Position numbers and translations under genes: made by a program
Part shown: piece after piece, positions 14,401 through 28,481 of the stretch
How positions within the stretch are numbered: position 1 is the first letter of the stretch
Layout of the letters: every line of letters starts with the position of its first letter
The notes under the pieces: model-generated
The model's database searches: none
What the model was told of the DNA's origin: nothing
The model's input: the letters and a program-made list of their open reading frames with translations, nothing else
Assembly: GCA_037576195.1 (NCBI GenBank)
Contig: CM075103.1
Location: 4,898,001 to 4,962,000, forward strand
Source of the DNA: Phytoseiulus persimilis
Taxonomy: Eukaryota > Arthropoda > Arachnida > Mesostigmata > Phytoseiidae
Direction: 5' to 3'
DNA length: 64,000 nt

Positions 14401-17400
14401 GAGGACATTCCGCGGAATCCTTATCAGAAAATTTGTTTGCGGTGAGCAGTACGGTGGCTGAGGCGGCGCAGGATCGGGCTCTAACTTCATACTCTCCATG
14501 GAGCCGTTCTGGCAGATCGTGGGAAGGGGGCGTATCTTCACTTGCTTGGCCTGGGCGTAGTCCAGCCTCGCTACGCCACTGGGGGCGATATCCGCTCTTA
14601 ACTAGAATATCCGAATAGGGAAGTGAGTTAGAGGATCGTTCTCCGGAAAGGGATTAGAACCAGATCTCCCGTTGCTGACTCGGTGATTCTCGCCATTCGC
14701 TAGATATGTATAAAGCTTCTGAGCTTTGCTCCTGCCCGCCTCAAGTCTGATACCCTCTCCAGCAAAGATCATCGGCATCATTGATGCCGCCATGTTTTTG
14801 ATGATTGGAAACATTTTCACCAACTCCTCAGGCGCGTTTCTCCGGAACGGGACTTCCTATAACTTAGCGTACGTTCTTCCGTTCCATCGGAACGGCATAC
14901 TTGGCATATGTTCCTCTGCTTCATTGAAATGCCTCTCCTCCGTTCCAAGATTTTAACGCCTACTTGGCACTAACTGGACGGTTGGCTAGCTGGCTGGCTA
15001 GTGAGTTGTTCGTGACGTCACGGCAGTGTGTGTTCGTTGAGGCATCGCCCGTATTTTTCGTGGTAGTCTGTTGAGCATCGTGTCCAAACCAGTGTCCATC
15101 TCGACTTGCCCACTGCAAAGCGTTCGGCTTGCTTCCAACCAGTGAGTATCGACAGATGCGAGGCCCAGTCTCGTCGAATTTCATCAGTTAGGGCTACACC
15201 CGGTGGATGAACGAACGGCCGTGGCTGGTAGCTAGCAGCGAGATGCCTGGCTGGCTCGCTTCCAGTTCATTCAGGCACGGTTCCCGACACTATCAGCGGT
15301 CTGTTGTGAAATTGTTCCAATCAAAAGTTTACGTTGCGAGTGCTGGGCTCAGTGCATTTTCAAGAAGCGGCATCGAGACTCGGTTCCAGGCGAAGTTTCC
15401 AGCCAACCCCGGGTCGGTCGGTTGCTGGGTCGATCTCAAACCTTCCTGTCTTCTGGTCGTCTGGGTGCGTGCTCCGTTTCGCCTATACCACGCCGTCGCT
15501 GATTATTTGCTTGTTGTCTGACTTCCAATAAGGTGTTGAGCGCCCGAAGCCCGGTCCCTCCCGCGACAACAACACGTTGCTGGCTCGGCTGTCTAGTTGG
15601 CGTTTGCCTCCTCCGAGCCCCTGATCTGACTGACAACATCATCGTCAACAACAACAACAACCGCAGGATGGCTCACGGTTTCTTTTGAGCGCCGGAGTCA
15701 TGCGAGAGAGTCGAGTGGTTGCGATTGGGGCCATTTCATGAGGTTTTCTATGTTTTCTTCTCTGAAAACTTGGTGGAGTTGAACAAATCCGTTGGGCGAC
15801 TAACCGAGTGGGCTCACGGTCATCGCCCGGAAACGGTTCGTAGTATTCGGTCTCGTGTTCTCCTGACTGTCGGGCGTGGTTACCGGTGTCCTCATTTTGT
15901 GTATTCGCTCTTTTGTCGCGTGATCCGCTGTCGACGGCGACCGTACAGAAGCTGTTTTGGTAAAAGCTGGTCTCTCTATCGGTCGCTCGGTGCGTCCATC
16001 TGTCTGTCCGTCTGTCGGCCGTTCCCTGTAAGTCTGCTGGTCGCTCGGTATATCATCGGCCAGCTTGTCCGTGAGTGAGTCAGCGCTCCCTCCGCTCATG
16101 TTGCTGCTGCCGCTGTTGCTGGCTGTCGGCTGGCTGGCGCAGAGATGACGCACTCGTCATTCGTTCGTTCGATTCCCGTTGACGCTCGTTTGCTTACTTT
16201 CGTTCGGCGCTGTCCCCTGTCGTTGTCAGCGTCGTTGCTCAACCGATTCAGAGATTCAACCACAACCGAGTTGAAACCTGCGCTTCCAACGTGACATACC
16301 CACGAACTAGCCGTGTCCGCGAATCGAGTTGCTGCGTTCTCCCATCGAGTGAAAAGTACGTTGCGCACAACCGAAGACACCAACAAAGTAGCCGCCCTGC
16401 AGTTTGTTCACCAGGATTCTGCTCGATCGCCGGCGGTGTTCGCTACATACTCTACGTCAAGTTCTCCGGAAGGAGGATTTTCCATCTACCCGTGCCAGAG
16501 AGCGTGAATGTTGACGGGGAATAGCAAGTGGACGGACTGGTTGAGGATTCGCCGGTTTTCAAAGAGAACGTTTGACGCGAATAACGTTCACTTGCCGCGG
16601 GTCAGTGAAACTCATCGCAGGCCAGCCTAGCGTGAGAATTCGAGGCAGAGATCGCTCTCATGACAATGCAAGAGCACCAGTTGGACCAAGTGTAGCCTCG
16701 CCGGTCGAAACAACGTGATTAGTCTACCTGTTCAAGGTTTTCACGGGAACGTTCGAGTAAGGCCCTGTGTGCGTGTTTTCGCTCGTTTGAATTCATCCCG
16801 GAACGAAATAACTGCTCCGAATGGTTCGCGTTGTTTTTGAACGGTTTCCTTCGCGATGTTCCGTCCTCCCTCCGGGAAAATAACTTCCGTCCGGGGCTGC
16901 TTCCCTGGCTTCATTACGCGAGAATCGAGAACCACCGGGCTCAGGCTGCCGTTCCTATTTAGGGGATGGCGTGACGAGGAAACGACCGGCCGCCCCAACC
17001 TGGACTTCCCCAGGCACCAACAGCTTCTGGTGGTCGTCGTGAGGGCCCCCACAAACTCAACATGTTCCTTCCTGACCGAGGAGATCTCAGTTTTGCGGGA
17101 AAGGAAATTACGAACTGCGTTCGTTTCGTATGGATCAGTGTACCTCTGACTGTAGCGCGCACGTCTCGGGTTTCCGCAGCTATAGTTCGGATTGAGCTCA
17201 ATATTTCTGAAGTTTTCAAGGAGCTGCAGACGATCCGCTCAAGTGTTGCGACTCCGAGACTGGCTGAAGGCGTGGGACGTGTATCGTTTCTCTAATCTCT
17301 GAGTCAATAATGCTGGGCGCTTCCCGACGGGAGCACCCGAGGTCGGAGAACCCTGGCTCCCTAGCGACCGTTAGTCTAGATCAGGAAGACACGCAACAGG

Positions 17401-17771
17401 GGACCAGAGGCACCGTTCTGGTTCCGAGAGTGGGTCATTGTTCAGTTGTTACGTCGTCGACTTCTTCGAGGAGCAGAACGTGAGGCTTGTCGTGTCCGAC
17501 GAGAGCATTTCTCCGCGAAACGCGCTGGAACTCGTTTCTCCGGACTCTTTCGCGTCCTGCCGTTGTTTTCCGATGCCCAACGCTGCCTGTCAGATTGACA
17601 CACTCTGTCGTAGATGGCACGGACGATCGCCCAGACCGCCCGCCTGCCCGCTCCCTAGCATTCAGACACCCGGCCAGCAGGCGGACGTTAGGAGACGGCT
17701 CCAAGAGTAGGATCCGAGATCTTAGAGTTATAGTTTGCTTGAAAAATGCTGAAGACTCCCATTGCTTGCAG
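11453..17771. other. Gene-free stretch upstream of Rap1; probable promoter and 5' untranslated exons
   Basis: About 6.3 kb without a recognisable coding region. 11.5-14.9 kb holds only short overlapping frames. About 14.97-16.1 kb is locally biased toward TGGCTGGC/GCTAGC and GTCGGTCG/CTGTCTGTCCG words. A good acceptor (TTGCTTGCAG, ending at 17771) lies 77 bases before the Rap1 ATG, so at least one untranslated Rap1 exon should lie in this stretch. Confidence 0.45.
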
Positions 17772-17848
17772 GTAGAAGATAGCGGTCATAGCCGGAGAGC
17801 TTCTTGGAGAAGAGAAGGAGCGCAAGCTCCAATACAGAATTCTCCAAA

Positions 17849-20170
<2,322 letters not shown>

Positions 20171-20195
20171 GTTGTTTCTACTTCATCTTGACTAT

Positions 20196-20261
20196 TTGAT
20201 TGATTGATTGACTGAAAGATTGACTGACTGGCTGACTGACTGACTGATTGATTGGTTGACT
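20196..20261 (+). repeat. Degenerate tetranucleotide repeat (TGAT/TGAC)n
   Basis: Alternating TGAT and TGAC words over 66 bases, starting 26 bases after the Rap1 stop, so inside its 3' untranslated region. Confidence 0.8.
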
Positions 20262-23200
20262 CGCAGCGGGGCGAAGAAGTCTAGCTGTTCTTCTACCCTT
20301 TTTGACACCGTATCCTTTCTCTTCGAAACTCCTTTCGCCCGCTCCAACTTCCATCAGTGATGAAGTTTCGAAAACTGACTCTAGTTCCCCCCCCCCTTGT
20401 CGGATTCAAGTCTTCTGCAATGAGAACGATTTTTGTAATCTCGTCGACACTTAAACCATGCTGACATCATCAGAGAGGCAACCAGCTGGAAAACCATGCG
20501 CTACGTTCTATCGGAAATCAAGATCGATGATTGAATGTATACTTGTTGAGACAGGCAGACATAAAGACATTCAGCCGCATGAGAACTGCGTAAATCGAGC
20601 GAGAGGCGAGAAGAGAGAGAGAGAATGCGTTGGGCGTCTGTATTGGAGACACTCTGGAAGAAAAAGGGTCGGTTTCGTGGATTCCTCTGCACAGTCTCTG
20701 TTTCTGTTGAGTGGAGTCTCTCTACGGAGTCGAGAATCTTTTCGTCGAACCAGACAATCGTCAGAACGGACTTGTCGGCCATTATGCGCTTTTCCGAATT
20801 CTCGGAGGGTCCTCGTCAAGTTTTGAAATCCTCTCTCTAATCCCGAGTTCTTCCAAGCAGGCCTCCAGCCGAGGTTCACAGTCCCTCTCTACCTCTCGAG
20901 CTCTTCTCTCCCTCTATCCCATAAGTTCTCTGACCTTGGCTTCGAATTTTCATTGCCTCGATGATACTAGAACAAACAGTTAGTGGCTTCATTCCTGCCG
21001 GGTTTTATTAGTTCCAAAACTTCCGACTCGGGTTTGCGAAAGTCCGAACGTCCCCGTCGCCCACCACCGTTCTCCCCGATCGATCGCCGTGAGTTTTCAC
21101 ATCAAAACTTGCAGAACCTGCTTCGAAGTTGTCGCGACCCACTGTGTTTCCCCGTGATTACCCTCCTCGGAGCTGGGGAGCCTCGGCAGGGGAAGGCTTT
21201 GAAACGTGAGCCACCGACCATTTTGTACAGAGAGCCAAGCCATCGTTGTGAGGCACGAGCGGTGGCCGAGAGAATCACAGGGGAAAAACCCTGACGGGAT
21301 CCACAGCTCTATTCTCGGATGCTTCACTCAGCGAGCGGGGGGATCAGCCACTCCGGGATCGGCGGCTGCGAGGAAAAAAATACGCATCGGGTCGAAGCCC
21401 GAGTTCCTCGGTGCGTTAACTTTGAAAGATCGCACGTTACCCGCGGCGTTGACTGGTCCTCCCATAATCGTAGTTAACTGCCCTGCGACCGGGTGAGCAA
21501 TCTTCTGACGACCACTGACGACCAGGACGATTGGGACGCTTCGTTTTCACAGCAGCAATGGAGGAGCACTGGAATCTGCTCTGGCAGCAACAGATCGACC
21601 TCGCGAACTACGGAACCTGCCTCAACAACATCAAGTTCAACATTGTCAACACCCCGAAGCAGGGGAAGAGCAAGCGAACCAGCCCTCGAGCGAAGAGGAG
21701 AATAAGAGACGGACGAACCTGTTGTGAGAAATTCTGAAAACCACTGCAATCTGGGCCTGATGAAATTGCGGCTGCGAGCAACACGGATTGTCGGAGGACG
21801 GCGCTCCTTGGACGCTTGTGTGGCAAGCGTATGAATAATTAGTCTGTCTGTTTGTCAACGACCGTGATCATAAAACTTTCTCGATAATCTTACTGTCAAC
21901 CATTTCCACGCTTTCGACAATTGTCTTCCCTCCATCCTTCGACTCAATGTTAATAATCTGGATCCCAATAGCCCTGTCGATTCCCCCGAGGTCAGGTCGA
22001 CGCTGGGGAAACAAACTTTCAATATCGATACAACTTGAATTCACGAAAGGAAACGAAGAATAATCAATGCCATTGATGTTATTTCTTATACCAGGATGAT
22101 TAGCAGCAGTAAAGAATCGAAACTCTTCTCCACCCGTCTTCGACAAGTAAGAAGACGGCAGGCGTCGCAATGGCTCAGGTCGCAGACGAGTCATTTCGTA
22201 AAGAGTCTTTCTCGTTGTGTCTTCCGAGGAAGGCGTTCTCTCTTTTGAAAGCCGTTATGCATTCATACTTTCTTCAATCTAACTTTCTCTGTCTATCCAT
22301 CTGACTATTATCCGTGTACGTCGAGCCAAATCGAGCTACCGCGGCACGTGGAAAAGGTGGAGTGAAGCGGAAATACAAAATTAGGTCCGGTCATCGCATA
22401 CGTAGATGATGGGTGGATTGATTGTTTAGCTGGTTGGTTGAGTGACTGATCGAGTGAGGTGCTCGGTTCGGACCACATGCAAAGATGACGGATGGACACG
22501 CGGTGTCCATCATGATGATGATGTTATTGACGACCATAAAACCCTTGCTGATATGATTATTATTGCTGATACAATTAATCTTGACCGGCTGCAAGTCGAC
22601 GGCGCAATGTTATCGGATTGAATTTACATGACTATCCTCGATGAAGCAAGAGATCGGGGACACGGAGAAAACGGGGGGAATTTCAAGCGTGGCTCTGGAG
22701 CGTAGAGTGCTGTGGAAAACTATCTTCTTTCGATCATCATTCCCTCGATGAAACTTAATTTCCTGTCAGTTCCGTAGTTGGGAGCGTTATCGAGCGATTC
22801 CAAGGATCGCGAATCCACTGGAACACTCTTCTGGAGGGCGAATCAGCCAGAATTGCAAACACCAACAGCCACGAAATGAATACAACCCGAACCTGCCATG
22901 AGCAAATGGCTTTTGACTCGTTCTGCCGAAAATTTCTCGACTCGGTATCACAAGCTGCTGCTTTGTTTTGCGGACTTGGAGTGAGGTCCAGAAGGTGTGC
23001 CTCCCGGCTTCCTGTTATCAAGCTCGACAGCGGCACAGCAGCTGCCGGTGTACTGTAAACGACGGGATCAGAAGTTTCGAAGTTTACCTCCTCCTCGTGT
23101 CTCTGTTTCCGCCAACAATGCTCCTTGGCATGCCAAGCGACTGGCGAACATTGCGGTCTCCAGTCAACACGAGGAACGGTGGTCAGGCAAACCGTTGAGC

Positions 23201-25219
23201 GAACACTTGATCATGGAAGATGTCTCGGCGGAGACCTTCTTGAAATTATGAGCTCCAGGATAACACTTTTGAACCGATGGGCTCTTTCCTATTGATATTT
23301 TGATGATTCGATCACGCGTCATTCGTTTATGGGTACAATTTGCGAATCGTCATCACCACTGTTGAGAATCTTTCAAGATGAAGATGAACAAAACGATGAG
23401 TCCACCAACACCAACAACAACAAATTAGGATTAAAAATCCAATCAGCGACAACATCAATGATTATAACAAGGAGTATGATGATGAGCATGATATTTGTAT
23501 AAAATGAATGGATTTACTGTATATTTACTAAATAAATAAACAAACGAACACTAAGTGAAGTTGGATTCGTCCTCTGAACGTTCTCCAGGTAGTTTGAAAC
23601 GTAGGTAGTCAACGTAGGTGACGTAAGTAGTCAACCGTCATGGCTTCTGACTCTTGCTGTATGGTCAGGAGTTTGTGATAATCACTATTCTCCGTTATAT
23701 ACACAACACACCAGGATGACAGTCCACAATAACATCAGGAATCGAAAACTCTGAATGAAGAGCTTCGTGGGAGACCGGTCAGCGATATATCCGGTGTCTC
23801 GATATCTTCGTTAGCATGAATGTATCTTCGAGCGATTCGGTCACAACATCGGGAAGCATCCTTGCAGGGCGTAACCACATCGAGAATCATGATGAGACAG
23901 ACTTCGTGCGGGATCTCGGAAGGAGCAGAGCGATTTTCGCAGATCCGGCCTCCCGAATGAGCGCCTCCCGTGGCATCAAAGATTCTGCAGACGAAGGCGC
24001 CTGGTTGTTCGGTGACCACTTTGCCGGTCACGGGTCGAAATCTATCGTGGAGAAGTGTCGCCAACGGAACATGAGGCTCGTTCGATCGCGTTCAAACCCA
24101 ACTCAGCCAAGCCGCTCGACCTTCAACTGTATTTCCCTGCGGATAGCTTGGAGGAAGGACTTGGAGGGATGGAAGGCAAAGCATCGAGGTTGTTCGCCCG
24201 TAGTAGAGATACGGGGATCGCGACGAACCGCCCGCGGGGAACATGGCGTATCGGATAAATACTGATGATGTCGGAGGCCTCAACACTCGTGGAATCCACA
24301 CTTCGAATTGCTTCCGTGTTCCGGGGAGACTTTCCGGCGCAAAAGCGAACAGGTCGACAATGATGGGTAGCAGCTTCAGCGAAGCCTTCAAGGGACTTCG
24401 GAAGTCTCTTAGGTACATGGCTGGTGCCGAATCGCTCATGAAGGAAAGCAAACGGTTGAGGTTCCGAATGACAAAGCTATTCCTGACGGATCCCCCCCAA
24501 ACTTTCCCTCTGTGCAGGAACGGCCAGAGACAGGCAGTGATTGATATTCGAAATTATCCACAGGAGGAACTGGAATGCTTTGAGCTGAACGGAAAGAAGC
24601 GGGAGTTTGCCGATAAGTCGCGGATTTGTCGAATGATGTCCTCGAGGTCAAGTGGCTGCGTCTCAGAAAAAAGGAAGATAATTGGATTATTCTCTAGATC
24701 CAACCATTCTCGTTGTGATCATTTTCGACCTGGAAAATATCCGCTCGAGATTGAACTCAAATCAAGGTCGTCGTTTTCTAAGTACTCTTAGAAACCTAAA
24801 TCTTAGACATAATTCTCCGCATTTCACCGAGCATTAACTCTCGTTCTTCTTCGGAAAATGAACGAGATCACCTGATGTTGAGTCTACCTCCTCCTCCAAC
24901 TCACTCGACATGTCAGCAAGCCAAATACGCCGGAAATCAGCCTCCTGCCGAATCGGAGAGCAGATCCGATCAGTATCTTGTGCCGATCACCGTCAAGCTC
25001 GGAGATCAGAATGGGAACATTTGCACGGAGTTCAAAAGGTCTCGTCGATGTCGTTGCCGAGTGAGAACTGGGAAACTTCCTGAGATGTGTGGCTTCACCG
25101 TCCATCCCAGTGCGATCAGGAATCTTCAGGAAGAAGCCCTGAAGCTCAAATATTGGGCCCTGATTCCGTTTCCCGCGCTATAATTCAAGAAATACAGCGA
25201 GCACCTTCGGATCTTTCTC
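20262..25219. other. No assigned gene; Rap1 3' end and several unassigned small frames
   Basis: No recognisable gene. Frames that look protein-like but are unassigned: 21558-21737 (+), ATG start, 59 aa, beginning MEEHWNLLWQQQIDLANYG; 21868-22194 (-), ATG start, 108 aa, ending in IQIINIESKDGGKTIVESV-type sequence; and a minus-strand stretch near 24.59-24.67 kb preceded by a pyrimidine-rich acceptor and reading PLDLEDIIRQIRDLSANSRF. None continues convincingly into other exons. AATAAA at 23531-23536 on the plus strand could end a plus-strand transcript, either a long Rap1 3' region or a non-coding RNA. 22.4-23.6 kb is AT-rich with scattered simple repeats. Confidence 0.35.
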
Positions 25220-25225
25220 TTTATT
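25220..25225 (-). terminator. Poly(A) signal of the small secreted-protein gene
   Basis: AATAAA on the minus strand, 14 bases after the stop codon at 25240-25242. Confidence 0.5.
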
Positions 25226-25239
25226 CTGTCTCACTTCGG

Positions 25240-25653
25240 CTAGCAGGCCTGAGTGAGGGTTTTCAGTACAGAGTCGAAAATTTGGAAAACATGAACGAGC
25301 TCATTGGTTTGGGTGTAAAGGAACTGAACATCCTTGGAGTACGTGATTGCTTTGAAATTCGCAGCTAGCGAAGCGGAATTCCTCGAAAGGTCTTTCGCCA
25401 GGCCGGGAGCAATCCTTTCCTGATCTTCCTCGGAGGAGTTGACGAACTGATTGAAACCGGTGCGAATGGCCTCCAGGTCTCTTCCACAGGCAGAGAAAAC
25501 AGGGTCCTGCTTCAAAAGGCTCACAGCGTCCTCGCTGGCCGGACGGACGCCATCGGCGACGCTTAGCACGGCGTTTCGCATACACTCCTTGTAGTCTTTC
25601 GGCTCGGCTGCATGGCACACACCGATCAGCAAAATCAGGACGAGGTACTTCAT
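25240..25653 (-). CDS. Small secreted helical protein, unknown function (137 aa, one exon)
   Basis: I do not recognise the family. The frame begins with an ATG at 25653 and MKYLVLILLIGVCHAAEP, a clear signal peptide with a likely cut after the Ala-Ala pair. The mature chain (about 120 residues) has three cysteines (KECMRN, FSACGRD and the final residue), one N-glycosylation site (NSS) and regular heptad-like spacing of Leu, Val and Phe that suggests an all-alpha fold. The frame stays open further upstream, but the signal peptide and the TATA-like site about 35 bases before this ATG favour the start chosen. With a TATA-like box, tiny leader, no intron and an early poly(A) signal, it looks like a compact, strongly expressed gene, for example a gland or haemolymph product. 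Role unknown. Confidence 0.65.
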   Translation of the reverse strand: MKYLVLILLIGVCHAAEPKDYKECMRNAVLSVADGVRPASEDAVSLLKQDPVFSACGRDLEAIRTGFNQFVNSSEEDQERIAPGLAKDLSRNSASLAANFKAITYSKDVQFLYTQTNELVHVFQIFDSVLKTLTQAC

Positions 25654-25687
25654 GGCGAATGGTTCGAATGGATGGAGGTGTCCGTTA

Positions 25688-25695
25688 CTTAAATA
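25688..25695 (-). promoter_or_regulatory. TATA-like box of the small secreted-protein gene
   Basis: Minus strand reads TATTTAAG, 35 bases before the start ATG. If used, the untranslated leader would be very short. Confidence 0.35.
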
Positions 25696-25699
25696 CTCG

Positions 25700-28173
25700 G
25701 ATAAAAATCTCTCCGCAACAGGATTCGCAAGCAAGTGGAGAGCCGCAGGGGATTTAGAAGTGAGACAGCCTAGATGAACGGGACCGCCACGGAATGATCA
25801 CGACTGTGATGGGGCGGTTCAGCGGGAATCTGATAAAATTTCGAGGGCAGAGCACTTGAGGATGCGAGCTTGAAAAACTTAGCTCCATTTCTAGGAATGT
25901 AGGTGGGTAATCTGGGCGACTTCAGCCGAATCGGCATGGCGCTTTAGGTGCTCATGGGAATAACAAAGAGAAACCGCACAGACACCGATATAGAGCCCTG
26001 CCGAGCCGCCAAATCTCTTGGACAATTTTCCTGCGGCTGCCAGCCGTCAGCTTTCCTCAGCCCCCCATTCCTCACGAAGCCGTATCACTTCGTAGACATA
26101 TATGCTGCTTAAGATGTCATGGTAATAGAACTTGACGAGACACTGTTGCGGGCCTGCCCACAATAGTCCTGGCGACTACCTGTCGACTGCGCTTAATAAC
26201 GGGGAACCAAGACGAGCCTGACGCGCGGAGCTGCGATGCAGGTATCAATGCGGGATACTACTGAAAGAGGGGGAGGGGGCGGACAAGAAATCTGGAAGGA
26301 CCAATTCACGCATTCTGGGTTCTCCTCGCCCGTCATCTGAGGATATATCTTCTTTTCCCCTGAGGCTTTCGGATCATTGGGATCCTGCGGAACAGTTACC
26401 TCACTGATAAACTCAGATACGAGCTTCCTGACCCAAATGTGCAAGCGGAGGTCCAGCAGTGATGTCTCCGGGCTCGCCGAAAATTCTCGCAGCATCGCTG
26501 TGCAGAATATATTATCAGGAAACGACGTCGGCAGTGGCTTGCGAGGTCCAAGGGTCGGTGACCCGCCCGCTCATATAAAGACTACGGAGCACATGAAACG
26601 CCTTCCACGAGCTCGCAACCCTTACCGCCGAGAAAGCTTTCGTCGTTGCAACAACGTCGTTTCTGTCACTGCAGTCGAAACTAATGAAAATCATCAAAAA
26701 GTCGCTCGTCAACGACGATGAAGACATAGATTGGATCCAAACCGAGAAACATGTTTCCGAAACGGCGTCAAATTACCCATTCCTTGTGGGCTTGCGTTCC
26801 TGTTTCCAGAACGAATCTCGCCTGTTTTTTGTGATGAGGTAACAGGAGGGCCGAAGATATCGAGAGGTTTCAGAGGGGTCCAGCGACAAAAAGTCGGAGA
26901 GTCCACAGCAAAAACCTCGAGATTCCGCTGGAGATGCCTTGAGGATAACGAGCCGCACCGACATTTTTCCCTATCAATCTTCAAGGTCATTTCCCAAACC
27001 AAAGCAAGATTATTCTGATAGGGAGTCTCATTCAACGGCTGTGGGTGTTACAGAAGGAAACAGCGGTGGTAGCTTTACATAAAAGAAGGATCAGCCAAGC
27101 TGGAAGTCGCAAAAGCTCACGACGTCACGAACGAGAGAGTGAGATCTCCCAATCTGGCCCAATTACTGAACGGAGAAATATCGAACACAAGAGCTAGACT
27201 TTCAGAGCACGGATGGGATGTCACTTCCACCGAATAACTTGCTTAAACGAACCAATGGCGACTCGACGGTTGAGTGGTTGCCGGGAGCATCTCTGACGGC
27301 CATTGAAATTTCCAGGCTGAGAGAGTTGAGGCATCTCTCCCCCTAACAGCAGATGGTTGTATCGGCAATCGTCGAGATGAAGACCGACGCTACACCTCTT
27401 CATGGCCGGTTTCCCCTCTCGCGAGATTCTTTCAGAGAACGTTAGCTTGTTTCCGTCCCCGGAGTTTCGTCACCAGACTGTGCTCCTGATAACACTCCTT
27501 AATCGCCTCGTGAATTCCAATGAATGGCGGAAAAATCTGCAGGGAAATTTCAGGGGGCCTCCAGATTGACACTTCCTCCTCCTGCCAGCTGACGAATATT
27601 TCGGCAAGCCCCGCTGGGCCGAAGGTGTCGTAATTTCCTGTTCATGAACAAAATTACAGAGGATCCTTTTCTTCGAAGCCCGAATCCGTGCCGAAATTCT
27701 CCTGCCTGTTCATTGATGAAGGCGCTAAATCTCCCAGGAGCTCGGCCTCTGGAACCTGATGCCCGAGAATGGGTCCTGCGACCTAGCGCCAGATGCCGTG
27801 GTTGTGTATCACACTAACGGGTACGGTGCTGTCAGTATTCTCCCTGTGCGGGAACCTGTGTCGGGATCGAAGGAAAGGTCAAGGAAGTCACTCAAGGTTA
27901 TCAGGTTGGTTAGGATTCGTTCCTTTATATTATTCTTGAATTTGTTGAGCCTATATTACAAACTGACTATCATGCATCGATCACAAAGAACATGGGCTGA
28001 TTCGAGGTTCAGTACATTAGCTCTGAAAGAGATCTAGGAGTTGGAGGGACATACGCTTCTACAATAATGCGTCGAACGTGTAGTCGGACTTCCGTCAAGC
28101 AGGCTTTACAAGGATTGCGACCTGCATGGAGTCATCCGAGATCAATTAGCTGATTGTGTTCCGGAGAGAGATG

Positions 28174-28177
<4 letters not shown>
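25700..28177. other. Intergenic, no recognisable gene
   Basis: Overlapping short frames on both strands (for example 26193-26495 minus, 26377-26721 plus, 26709-27035 minus) without family resemblance. Probably spacer and the 3' flank of the guanylyl cyclase gene. Confidence 0.4.

Positions 28178-28213
<36 letters not shown>
28178..28213 (+). repeat. (GA)n microsatellite
   Basis: About 18 uninterrupted GA units, roughly 270 bases past the guanylyl cyclase stop. Confidence 0.9.
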
Positions 28214-28214
<1 letters not shown>

Positions 28215-28481
28215 CTGTTTACAACAATACACAGTTTTTACTCCGAGGGGAGAGTCGCATCGGTTGCAGAGCTCTCATATCAGCATGATCCTCGAGAGCT
28301 TTTCGCTCGTACATGGCGCGAGCATGGCAGTGTAGGCAATGCTCACACCGAACACCGCCAGTATACATAACATGCTCCGGGAGGTTTGTCCATTTGTCAC
28401 TGTTTGTTGCCGCAGGAGCCACGTCTGAAACTGAGTGAAAGCTATGCTTGAGTCATCCTCAGGCACCGAAACTTGCTCTGT

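Noticed and set aside
24243-24791. Plus-strand frame of 182 codons
   Set aside because: Overlaps equally long minus-strand frames, composition is unlike a globular protein, and no splice sites or family resemblance support it.
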